Assembly: GCA_031261175.1 (NCBI GenBank)
Contig: JAISJW010000011.1
Coordinates: 1 to 51,729, forward strand
Source: Lactobacillales bacterium
Lineage (GTDB): Bacteria; Bacillota; Bacilli; Lactobacillales; Streptococcaceae
DNA: 51,729 nucleotides
Direction of reading: 5' to 3'
Shown here piece after piece: positions 15,704 through 24,200 of the stretch. The notes beneath the pieces were generated by a model that was not told the origin of the DNA, ran no database searches, and was given only the letters and a program-made list of their open reading frames with translations. How positions within the stretch are numbered: the stretch's first letter is position 1; each line of letters begins with the position of its first letter. A program made the translations under genes and the position numbers.

Positions 15704-16783
15704 TTATGCTGTTAATTCTTCAATTAATTCTTTGACGGAAACTAGTTTGTCGATGCGGTAAGCGTTAGCGCCAGCGAACAGTAGGCCGTTGTCAGTGTTA
15801 CCGGTTACCGAATTGATCAAAGCCTTCGAGATGCAGTAAGGTTTTGGATCGCGGTCAGGACATAACGCCAACTGGATGCAGTTGCGGCAGCGATCTTCAG
15901 GCGTTTCCTTCATCGGAATGTTGTGCGTTTTTATGTAGTCGCTAAAGTGGTTCTTAATCGCGCGACCTGGCATCCCAACCGGACTCTTCAACAAGACCAT
16001 ATCCGATTTCGTCGAATTCAAGTAGCGTTCTTTATAACTCAACGGCGCGTCACATTCATCCGTGCAGACGAAGCGTGTTCCCATTTGAACCCCGCTTGCA
16101 CCCAGCGAAATAGCGTGCGCGATATCGTCTTTAGTGAAAATCCCACCAGCGAAAATCACCGGAATTTCAACCCCGTGCTCAGCCGCAAAGCCGTTCACGT
16201 AAGTCACGATATCCTTAAACGTCGTATCAGTATTAGCGATATCTTCATCCATCGTTTCGACCGTGAAACCGACGTGACCACCGGCAAGTGGCCCCTCGAA
16301 GACGACGAAGTCAGCTAAGCGATTGTGTTTTTTTAACCAACGAGTCAAAACGATTTTAGCAGCTTTAGCTGATGAAACGACCGGTGCGATTTTAGTTTTT
16401 GCACCTTCAACGTAAGCCGGTAAATCAATTGGTAAACCAGCTCCTGAGATGATAACGTCAGCCCCAACTTCAGCCGCGCGTTTAGCGTACTCTTCGTATT
16501 TATAAGTCGCAACCATGATGTTGAAACCAACGATTCCGCCGCCAGAAAGCTCTTTGGCACGCTTGAATTCAGTTTCAACGGCTTCGAAATTTGCCTCTAA
16601 ACTATGTTTGTCGAACAGTTCCCAATTCTTGTAACCAAGTTGGGCAGTTGACAAAATCCCGATTCCGCCTTCTTTTGCAACAGCGCCAGCTAGGCTCGAA
16701 AGTGAAACGCCTACGCCCATACCGCCTTGGATAATCGGAACCTTCGCGATCAAATCGCCAATCTTAAGTGGATTAAAACTCAT
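15704..16783 (-). CDS. Nitronate monooxygenase-like FMN oxidoreductase with C-terminal Cys cluster
   Basis: 359-residue TIM-barrel flavoprotein of the nitronate monooxygenase/2-nitropropane dioxygenase superfamily. Signatures: IIQGGMGVGVS near residue 18, the FEGPLAGGHVGF catalytic His loop near 165, PVIFAGGIFTKDDI near 208 and GASGVQMGTRFVCTDE near 230. After the barrel comes an extra Cys-rich segment, RCRNCIQLALCPDRDPKPYC near 299-318, with four cysteines that could bind a metal or Fe-S cluster; such a cluster is not standard in simple nitronate monooxygenases. On the - strand, TATAAT lies around 16828-16833 and GGAG precedes the ATG. Physiological substrate unknown. Confidence 0.85.
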   Translation of the reverse strand: MSFNPLKIGDLIAKVPIIQGGMGVGVSLSSLAGAVAKEGGIGILSTAQLGYKNWELFDKHSLEANFEAVETEFKRAKELSGGGIVGFNIMVATYKYEEYAKRAAEVGADVIISGAGLPIDLPAYVEGAKTKIAPVVSSAKAAKIVLTRWLKKHNRLADFVVFEGPLAGGHVGFTVETMDEDIANTDTTFKDIVTYVNGFAAEHGVEIPVIFAGGIFTKDDIAHAISLGASGVQMGTRFVCTDECDAPLSYKERYLNSTKSDMVLLKSPVGMPGRAIKNHFSDYIKTHNIPMKETPEDRCRNCIQLALCPDRDPKPYCISKALINSVTGNTDNGLLFAGANAYRIDKLVSVKELIEELTA

Positions 16784-16934
16784 TATGATATTTCTCCATA
16801 AACTAATATTTATATATACGCACTCAATTATACTACAAGTGAGAGCGTTTTATAAAATTATATGTTAATTATTAATGACAAAGGGGTCGAAATTTTGGTA
16901 AAATGGTCATAATAATTTTAAAGAGGTAGAGAAA

Positions 16935-18908
16935 ATGACAAACTTAAGTGTTGCCGCGTTAAGAGCGCTTTCAATCGATACAGTTCAAAAAGCAAACAGC
17001 GGGCACCCCGGACTCCCTTTGGGGGCAAGTCCAATGGCCTACGCACTCTGGAACAACGTCTTAAACGTTAATCCGAAAACCGATCGCAACTGGTTCAACC
17101 GCGACCGTTTCGTCCTTGCAGCCGGCCACGGCTCGGCGATGCTTTACTCGCTTTTACACCTTGCAGGGTACGACGTCGCAATCGAGGACTTGCAAAACTT
17201 CCGTCAATGGAACTCAATTACTCCCGGCCACCCCGAAGTGACTCACACTTCTGGGATTGAAGCGACAAGCGGCCCGTTGGGCCAAGGGCTTGGGCAAGTC
17301 GTGGGTCTTGCGATGGCGGAAACGCATCTGGCTGCGAAATTCAACAAAGCCGGCCACGAAATCATCGACCACTATACTTATACAATTTGTGGTGATGGCG
17401 ATTTAATGGAAGGAATCTCGCAAGAAGCGTTGAGCTTAGCGGGTCACTTGAAATTAAATAAATTGGTCGTTTTATACGATTCAAACGGCATCACATTGGA
17501 TGGAACCCTTGATATGTCGAGCAGTGACGATGTAAAAAAACGCATGGAATCACTTAACTGGGAACATATTTTAGTAGAAGACGGAAACGATGTTGCGGCG
17601 ATTACAAAAGCGATCGAAGCAGCTAAAACGTCTGATAAACCAAGCTTAATCGAAATCAAAACTGTTATCGGCTTTGGTTCTCCTAACGCCGGCTCAAACA
17701 AATCGCACGGCGCGCCGTTCGGTGAAGAGGGGAACGCGACAACTAAAGCTAACCTAGGCTTTAACCACCCACCATTTACAGTTCCACAAGAAGTTTACGA
17801 TGACTTCGAAAACGGAATTATCAAGCGCGGCGAACTTGCCGAAAATGCTTGGAATGAAAAATATGCAGCATACAAAGCGGCTTATCCAGAATTAGCAAAA
17901 GAATTAGAAGATGCCCTAAATAACAAGCTTCCGGAACTTGAACTTCCTAAATACGAAGTTGGAACAAGCGAAGCAAGCCGTATCACAAACAAAATCGCAA
18001 TCCAAGAACTTGCTAAACAGGTTCCTTACCTTTGGGGTGGATCGGCCGATTTAGCATCATCGAACAACACGATGATCGCTGACTCATCAAACTATAGCGC
18101 CGAAAATTACGGAGGACGCAACATTTGGTACGGAATCCGCGAATTTGCGATGGCGGCTGTGATGAACGGTATCGCCTTGCACGGAGGCACGCGCGTATTC
18201 GGGGCGACATTCTTTGTTTTCAGTGACTACTTAAAAGCAGCAATCCGCATGAGCGCAATCCAAAAATTGCCAGTAATTTACGTGTTGACACACGACTCAA
18301 TCGCGGTTGGTGAAGATGGGGCAACTCACGAGCCAATCGAACAATTAGCAGGCTTGCGCGCGATTCCTAACGTCCAAGTTCTTCGTCCAGCGGACGGAAA
18401 CGAAACGATGGAAGCGTGGAAAAAAGCTCTTCACACGTTAGACAAACCTACTATCTTAGTCTTGACGCGCCAAAACTTGCCAGTTTTAGAAGGCACAGAC
18501 GGAAAAGCTAAAGCCGGCATCGAACACGGCGGATATGTGTTAGCTGACACGCCAACTGGAAAACTTGACGGCATTTTGATCGGCTCAGGCTCGGAAGTTA
18601 GCCTTTGTGTCGACGCCCAAGCGCAACTTAAAGAAAAAGGCTACGGAGTGCGCGTCGTTTCGGTTCCAAGTTTGGAAACTTTCCTGCGCGAAGACAAAGA
18701 ATATATCGAGTCTGTTTTACCGAAATCGACTCGTGCCCGCATCGCAGTTGAAGCGGCTAGTCCACTGGGTTGGGGAGCGTTGACTGGACTTGACGGCGAC
18801 ATCGTTGCAATCGACAAGTTTGGAGCGAGCGCACCTGGAAATATTCTGTTCGAAAAATACGGGTTCACTGCCGAAAATATTACCTCTAAATTCTTGAACA
18901 TTTTGTAA
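16935..18908 (+). CDS. tkt: Transketolase
   Basis: Thiamine-diphosphate enzyme of the non-oxidative pentose phosphate pathway. 657 residues, normal length. Key segments: SGHPGLPLGASPMAYALW near residue 22 (TPP site His), the GDGDLMEG metal/TPP motif near 153, SHGAPFG near 256, and the middle-domain THDSIAVGEDGATHEP near 450. The ribosome-binding site AAAGAGGTAGAG fits ATG 16935. It lies divergently from the oxidoreductase gene. Four 7-mer copies: 17024, 17293, 17834, 18475. Confidence 0.97.
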   Translation: MTNLSVAALRALSIDTVQKANSGHPGLPLGASPMAYALWNNVLNVNPKTDRNWFNRDRFVLAAGHGSAMLYSLLHLAGYDVAIEDLQNFRQWNSITPGHPEVTHTSGIEATSGPLGQGLGQVVGLAMAETHLAAKFNKAGHEIIDHYTYTICGDGDLMEGISQEALSLAGHLKLNKLVVLYDSNGITLDGTLDMSSSDDVKKRMESLNWEHILVEDGNDVAAITKAIEAAKTSDKPSLIEIKTVIGFGSPNAGSNKSHGAPFGEEGNATTKANLGFNHPPFTVPQEVYDDFENGIIKRGELAENAWNEKYAAYKAAYPELAKELEDALNNKLPELELPKYEVGTSEASRITNKIAIQELAKQVPYLWGGSADLASSNNTMIADSSNYSAENYGGRNIWYGIREFAMAAVMNGIALHGGTRVFGATFFVFSDYLKAAIRMSAIQKLPVIYVLTHDSIAVGEDGATHEPIEQLAGLRAIPNVQVLRPADGNETMEAWKKALHTLDKPTILVLTRQNLPVLEGTDGKAKAGIEHGGYVLADTPTGKLDGILIGSGSEVSLCVDAQAQLKEKGYGVRVVSVPSLETFLREDKEYIESVLPKSTRARIAVEAASPLGWGALTGLDGDIVAIDKFGASAPGNILFEKYGFTAENITSKFLNIL

Positions 18909-18954
18909 TTTAAAGGTATAATTTAAGATATAAAGATTGAAAGAGGTAACATCC

Positions 18955-19872
18955 ATGAGATATATGACAAGAGCCAGACTGAGAATGCGCGAAGAACGTG
19001 CAAATCGTCAAAAAATGCGCAAAAAATCAATTCCAATTTTCACAACTTTGGCAATTGCAGCGAGCTCATTTGTGTCGACTTTCGGCTCAACTGTTCACGC
19101 CGATGAACTGCCACCGATCTCATTGATTCCGCATCAAGGACAAAATAAACAACAAGCATTCTTTGCGACTTTAGGGCCAATTGCCCAAAAATTAGCGCAA
19201 GAAAATAACGTCTATGCCAGTGTGATGCTAGCGCAAGCAGCCATCGAAAGCGGCTTTGCAGGGAGCACACTTGCCCAAGCTCCGAATTACAATCTTTTCG
19301 GGATTAAGGGTGCGGGCGTGACAATGAAGACGCAAGAGGACGACGGTTATGGAAACCGCTACGGAATCAGCTCTTCGTTTAGAAAATACGCATCTTATGA
19401 AGAATCGTTGCTTGATTATATCAAAGTGATTAAAACGACGAATTTCGGTTCTGGCTTCCTATATGCGGCGGCTTGGAGAACGAACACGGTTGACTACACT
19501 GATGCGACGCGCGCGTTGACTGGCGTTTATGCGACAGCGACGAACTACGACGAAACGTTGAACAAAATGATTCAGACCTACAACTTGACTCAATACGATG
19601 AGTTCCTAGATCCGACGGACGCTCCGGCTCCTGAGGCTGCAACACCTACTCCGGCAAGTGAAACCCCAGCACCTGCGGCTGAAACGTCAGCTCCTGAAGC
19701 GGTAGTAGAAACTCCGACGGCACCGACAACTTATACGGTTAAACACGGCGATTCATTGTGGAGCATTTCGAAAGAAACGGGTAAAGGTTTGCTTGAATTG
19801 ATTAAAGCGAATCCGCAACTTAAAGATCCTTCGAAAATTTTCCCAGGTGACGAACTTAACTTGCCAAATTAA
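18955..19872 (+). CDS. Secreted N-acetylglucosaminidase (GH73) with LysM domain
   Basis: 305-residue peptidoglycan hydrolase. Long basic N-terminus followed by a hydrophobic signal segment (about 26-48) and a likely cleavage near VHADE. The GH73 domain spans about 60-215 with the catalytic Glu in QAAIESGFAGSTLA near 98 and YGNRYGISSSFRKYASYEESL near 139. A Pro/Ala/Thr/Glu wall-spanning linker (about 220-258) and one C-terminal LysM (TYTVKHGDSLWSISKETG...FPGDELNLP) follow. The architecture fits autolysins that separate daughter cells. Ribosome-binding site GAGGT before ATG 18955; terminator at 19887-19907. Confidence 0.9.
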   Translation: MRYMTRARLRMREERANRQKMRKKSIPIFTTLAIAASSFVSTFGSTVHADELPPISLIPHQGQNKQQAFFATLGPIAQKLAQENNVYASVMLAQAAIESGFAGSTLAQAPNYNLFGIKGAGVTMKTQEDDGYGNRYGISSSFRKYASYEESLLDYIKVIKTTNFGSGFLYAAAWRTNTVDYTDATRALTGVYATATNYDETLNKMIQTYNLTQYDEFLDPTDAPAPEAATPTPASETPAPAAETSAPEAVVETPTAPTTYTVKHGDSLWSISKETGKGLLELIKANPQLKDPSKIFPGDELNLPN

Positions 19873-19886
19873 TTAAATTAAAGAGC

Positions 19887-19907
19887 AAAGCCCTTCGGGG
19901 CTTTTTT
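19887..19907 (+). terminator. Terminator of the glucosaminidase gene
   Basis: AAGCCC-TTCG-GGGCTT stem (with one extra G) plus a T-run. Confidence 0.9.
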
Positions 19908-19956
19908 CGTGGGAAATATGATATAATATTAACAAACTTATATGAGGTGGAATTAG

Positions 19957-20442
19957 ATGGCTTTGTCAAAACTTGATAATCTATATCGCGAAATAATTTT
20001 GGACCACTCGTCGCACCCCCACAACCACGGGGAGTTGGCGGACGCGAACACTAATATCGAGGCGAATAACCCGACTTGCGGCGACGTAATAAAGCTTACG
20101 TTGAACGTCGACGGCGACGTCGTTAAGGCAATTAAATTCGATGGGCACGGCTGCTCGATTTCGACTGCATCGGCCTCGATGATGACCGACTTAATGGTTG
20201 GAAAATCAAAGGATGAAGCCTACGCTTTAATCGATGACTTTTTAGAAGTCGTTAAAGGTGGCGAAGGAAAAATTGAGGACGGCCTAGGCGACGCTGAGAT
20301 TTTGAGTGGCGTTGCGAAGTTCCCAGCGCGCATTAAGTGCGCGACACTTGCCTGGAAAGCGCTTGAACAAGCGCTGTTTACCGAAAAAGATGTCGAAATA
20401 AATCACCAACCGCACTCGGCGGATGACTTTGGAGATGAGTAA
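19957..20442 (+). CDS. sufU: SufU Fe-S cluster assembly protein
   Basis: IscU-like zinc protein that takes sulfur from the cysteine desulfurase SufS in Gram-positive SUF systems. 161 residues. The metal ligands are exactly where B. subtilis SufU has them: Cys41, Asp43, Cys66 and Cys128. Promoter TATAAT near 19922 and ribosome-binding site GAGGTGG. The remaining suf genes (sufB, C, D, S) are not in this window; instead it overlaps the sufT gene by one base (TAATG), so the pair is co-translated. Confidence 0.95.
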   Translation: MALSKLDNLYREIILDHSSHPHNHGELADANTNIEANNPTCGDVIKLTLNVDGDVVKAIKFDGHGCSISTASASMMTDLMVGKSKDEAYALIDDFLEVVKGGEGKIEDGLGDAEILSGVAKFPARIKCATLAWKALEQALFTEKDVEINHQPHSADDFGDE

Positions 20443-20753
20443 TGAAAGAACGAATTAAAGAAACGGTACTAGCGAATTTGGAGACGGTGATTGATCCCGA
20501 GATGGGGATGGATATCGTGAATTTAGGATTGATCTACGATGTCGATGTCAATGACGATGGTTTTGTGAAGGTCACGATGACCCTGACGTCGATTGGTTGC
20601 CCGATGGCGGAGATGATTTTAGAGGAAGTCCAAAAATCCTTGCAAGGAATTACGGGCGTTACGGGAATGGATGTGGAATTAGTGTTCCAACCACCGTGGG
20701 GCGTCGATAAAATGAGCAGATATGCGCGAATCGCCTTAGGCGTCGCGTTATAA
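20442..20753 (+). CDS. sufT: MIP18/DUF59-family Fe-S assembly factor (SufT-like)
   Basis: 103-residue protein with the DUF59 layout: IDPEMGMDIVNLGLIYDV near residue 17, the conserved Cys in LTSIGCPM near 48 and PPWGVDKMSRYAR at the C-terminal end. These proteins help mature Fe-S proteins. One-base overlap with sufU supports a shared role. Terminator directly downstream. Confidence 0.9.
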   Translation: MKERIKETVLANLETVIDPEMGMDIVNLGLIYDVDVNDDGFVKVTMTLTSIGCPMAEMILEEVQKSLQGITGVTGMDVELVFQPPWGVDKMSRYARIALGVAL

Positions 20754-20757
20754 AATG

Positions 20758-20787
20758 AAAGCCTAGCCGTAGCGGTTAGGCTTTTTT
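20758..20787 (+). terminator. Terminator of sufU-sufT
   Basis: GCCTAGCCG-TAG-CGGTTAGGC stem (one G-U pair), preceded by AAA and followed by six T. Confidence 0.9.
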
Positions 20788-20809
20788 GCACCCTTTTTGC
20801 ACTTTTTAT

Positions 20810-20892
20810 AAAGTTTTCGCCTTTTTTTGCGAGGTATCGGTGCATGTAAATTTTACACGCACCGATACCTCGCAAAAAAAGCTCAAAACTTT
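20810..20892. repeat. Long intergenic hairpin (GCGAGGTATCGGTGC arms)
   Basis: Outer AAAGTTTT / AAAACTTT arms, a bulge, then GCGAGGTATCGGTGC with its exact complement and a TGTAAA/TTTACA tip. Same size class as families 1 and 2 but with different arm sequence. Confidence 0.85.
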
Positions 20893-21185
20893 CGATTCTT
20901 CACTTTTTGTGTGCAATTTCCTTATTCAATAAAAAAGTGTATAGTTTTGCGTGCAAATATAATGCTCAAACTTTAAAAACTCGGCGAAAATACTGCGAAA
21001 AACGGCAAATGTTAAGCGTTTTCAAATCGCTATCAGTTGCCGACTTGCCCGATATATAGGGGTTTGTAGATATCTGAGAGCAGTTTTAGACCTAAATTTA
21101 AAGATTTTCTCAAATTTTATCTACCGATTAGATAATGAAAGAGCTTTCTTGTTATAATACTTAAACATCTTAGGGGTAAGATTAA
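20893..21185 (+). promoter_or_regulatory. Intergenic leader and promoter of the giant surface-protein gene
   Basis: AT-rich, no gene seen. An extended -10 (TGTTATAAT) has its TATAAT at 21153-21158. One 7-mer copy is at 21043. A GTGTGCAA...GCGTGCAA repeat near 20910-20955 may form a further weak stem. Confidence 0.5.
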
Positions 21186-21218
21186 ATGACAACAAAAAAT
21201 AGGGACGGTAAAAAATGA
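21186..21218 (+). CDS. Ten-codon upstream open reading frame coupled to the surface-protein gene
   Basis: Begins ATGACAACAAAAAATAGG, preceded by AGGGGTAAG as a possible ribosome-binding site, and ends in the TGA of the ATGA that starts the next gene (21215). It encodes MTTKNRDGKK. The overlap suggests translational coupling or a decayed alternative N-terminus; the main ATG also has its own AGGGACGG. Translation is not proven. Confidence 0.4.
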   Translation: MTTKNRDGKK

Positions 21219-24200
21219 ACGGCAAAAAAACTTACGTAACACTTTTAAGCACAGTAATCTTAGGGACTTACTTCGCACCGATTGCAGCATTAGGAGCTCA
21301 ATCTAACCACGAATACTATTCGGAAGATGGCGGCAAGTCACACGCTAAAATCACCGATGTTGACTCTTTCAAAAAGGCGCACCCAGAATATAACCACGTG
21401 AATCTTGTTGATTCGCAAAGCGTTGTATCGGGCTACACGCACACTGACTTAGGCGACAGCTTAACTCAAGATCAAATTGACTCTTTGAAACTTCTTTACC
21501 CTAACTTAAACGTAACAGATAACGATTCAACTGTAAATATTCCAGATCCACAACGCGCGGCGAAAAACTACTTCTTGAGCTTCTTGAATGATGAAGAACG
21601 CGAAGAGGCAATTCCAACCCGCGACGCAAACGGCGAATTCGTCGAAACTAAAGTTGCTGAGGACGTAACTCCGGCAGAAGCAGCTAAGGACGTCCAAGAA
21701 TTCGACTCGTTGCACCCACACGACTCGGCTCACATCACAGAAGATCCGCGCCTTCACACTGCGCACTCGTTGTCGGATGTACCTGCTGGCGTACCATACA
21801 AAGAATACAAAACGGGCGAACACTTCTATAATGATTACACACTTGCCCAAAAAGCGTACGTGAGACGCGAATTGCAAGCCCACATGGGAAATGCGCTTGA
21901 ACAATATCAAGTTTTCCAAGCTGGTTATTTGAATTTCGGAACTAACGTTTCGCAAGAACAAATCGACTCGTTGAAAGCGCAATACGGCGAAGACGAAGTT
22001 TCGACGAACGACCACACAACTCAACAAGTTCACTACGGCGATGAATTGCCAACTGACTTGTCTAACGTGATCGACGTTCGCCAAGGAACTGAATTCTACT
22101 TCGAAGGAACGATCAATACTTTCGGCCCTGAAAAAGCGACACCTGCTGGCTACGAACGCATCGTGATTCCTGGGGGAGTCGTGGTCGTTGCAACCGGTCA
22201 AACTCTACAACAATTAAAAGACGCGAACTTAGACGCGTACGCAAAATATACTGGCGAAACAAAATCAATCGCGACAAACGTTACCAAAGCCGAGTTGGCA
22301 TCAATCGTGGCGCACTACGGCGACGAAGTCGTAACAGGCCGCGGAACTTCGCACAGCTTCACAAGCCTTGTTAAACCGATCATCGACGATGAAGTTGAGA
22401 ATTTTAAAATAAACTACGAATTCTACAACCACGGCGAAACTTTCGACGCTTCAACTCCGACTCCGGACGGGTTCACTCGCACTTCAGTGCTTCCTGGGCA
22501 AGTCACAACATCTGAACGTCACAACTTGACTCGTAACGATATTATTTCGCAGGGAATCTCAGCGTTCGAATTCGAAGGCTACAAAGGTTTAGCTGACGAA
22601 CAAACGCACAGCCAAATCCTAGCTTTGATGGCAGAATACGGAATCGGCGAATTGCGCACTTCGGAAACTAGCCGTGCTAAATTCGACACTCGTAATGGTG
22701 ACGAAATTCCAACTGACCAAACTGACATTGAAAACCTAGAAAAACACGGCGGCGACTTCTTCGTACTTGGAGATGTTGACACGTTCGACCCTCAAGATCC
22801 ACGCGTTCAAGGCCTTGCTGTACTTGGCTACCAAATGATCGTTGTCCCTGGCGGAAAAATCGTCGTGGCTCACTACGAAAGCAAAACAATGGCTGAGTTG
22901 AAAGCACTTGGACTTGCCGATATTGCTACTAAAGCGGGTGTTAAAAACGTTAAAGATCTTACTTTCGAAGAATTGGAAGATTTAGTTGCAGCTCTTGGTC
23001 AAAATCTTGAGGGTATTGATGAAGTTCACTCGAGCGCCAACCCGTTGCAACATTTCTCTGACAGCGTTGCTCCAGACCCTAATACGCGCGGTCTTAAAGG
23101 AGATGTAAGAAAATCAGAAAAAACTTATGTAGATTCTAACGGCGATTCAGAATTTGCTGCTGGCTCAATGGAAACTCCCGCTGGATTTACTTCGATTTTA
23201 ATTCCTGGCGGACAAACAATCACTTGGAGCGAAAAAGAACCTAAAACTCGCGAAGAAATCATCAAAGAAGCGACGGCTGCCGGAACTGCTGGTGAATTGT
23301 TGCTTCAACCGGCGGGAACTAAGTCTTATAGCAACTTGACTGCCGCTCAAAAAGAGGCTCTTGCGGCTCAATTTGGTGACGACATCCAGTTCACTGAAGC
23401 TACTGAACCGAAAAAACACGATCAACTTACTAAACCTGAAGGCGTTACTGATTACAAAACTTATTCAGAAACTTATAAAGATGCTAACGGCAACGATACT
23501 TTCGACTCTGAACAAGATTTAGATAACACATGGTCTGCAACGTCGATTCCTGGCGGACAGGTAACGAAAGACTCTATCAACCATGTAACTCGTCAGGGCC
23601 TTGAAGACGCGGGCTATTTTGAAGGGGCAACAGGTGTTTATGTAACTTTTGACGGCTATGAAGCCTTAGAAAGTGCGATCGATCGAGCTAGAGTAGATCA
23701 GTTAATTGCTGAATATGGTGCGGAATCTGATTTCCATCAAGTTGGTTATGAAAAACACGAAAACGAAGCAACTCCACCAACGGATTCTACCGATTTCATC
23801 GTTCATCATAATGTAGAAACATACAAAGACGAAGATAGCAATTCAGTATTCGGGGTTGATCACGAAACTCCTGAAGGATACACTCGCCATACTTTACCTG
23901 GTGGCGAAAAAACTGTTAGACATTTAACTAATGAACCTCTAACTCGTAATGAGTTGAGAGATTTAGGGTTAGAAACTTATGCTGAATTAGTTGGAATCAA
24001 AAATCTTGATGGTGACTTTACTGATGCTCAAATCGCTGAACTAGTTGAAAAATATGGAGAAGGCGAATTAACTTATAGCGATATCCGTACTGTAGCTAAT
24101 TTCGTTTTAGGAACTCCAACAACTCACTCGGATGTTCTTCCGGCAGGTGTTGAAGGCGTTGACTATAAAAATCTTGATTCGAGCACTCTAAGCGCACCAC

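Noticed and set aside
20893..21185. Extra small gene in the 0.4-kb gap before the giant surface-protein gene
   Set aside because: No frame with a ribosome-binding site and sensible composition was found other than the ten-codon frame at 21186.
21527..22201. 224-codon open frame on the - strand opposite the giant surface-protein gene
   Set aside because: It lies fully inside a convincing + strand gene with a signal peptide and repeats, and has no ribosome-binding site. The same goes for the long antisense frames at 2321-2995 and 12017-12712.
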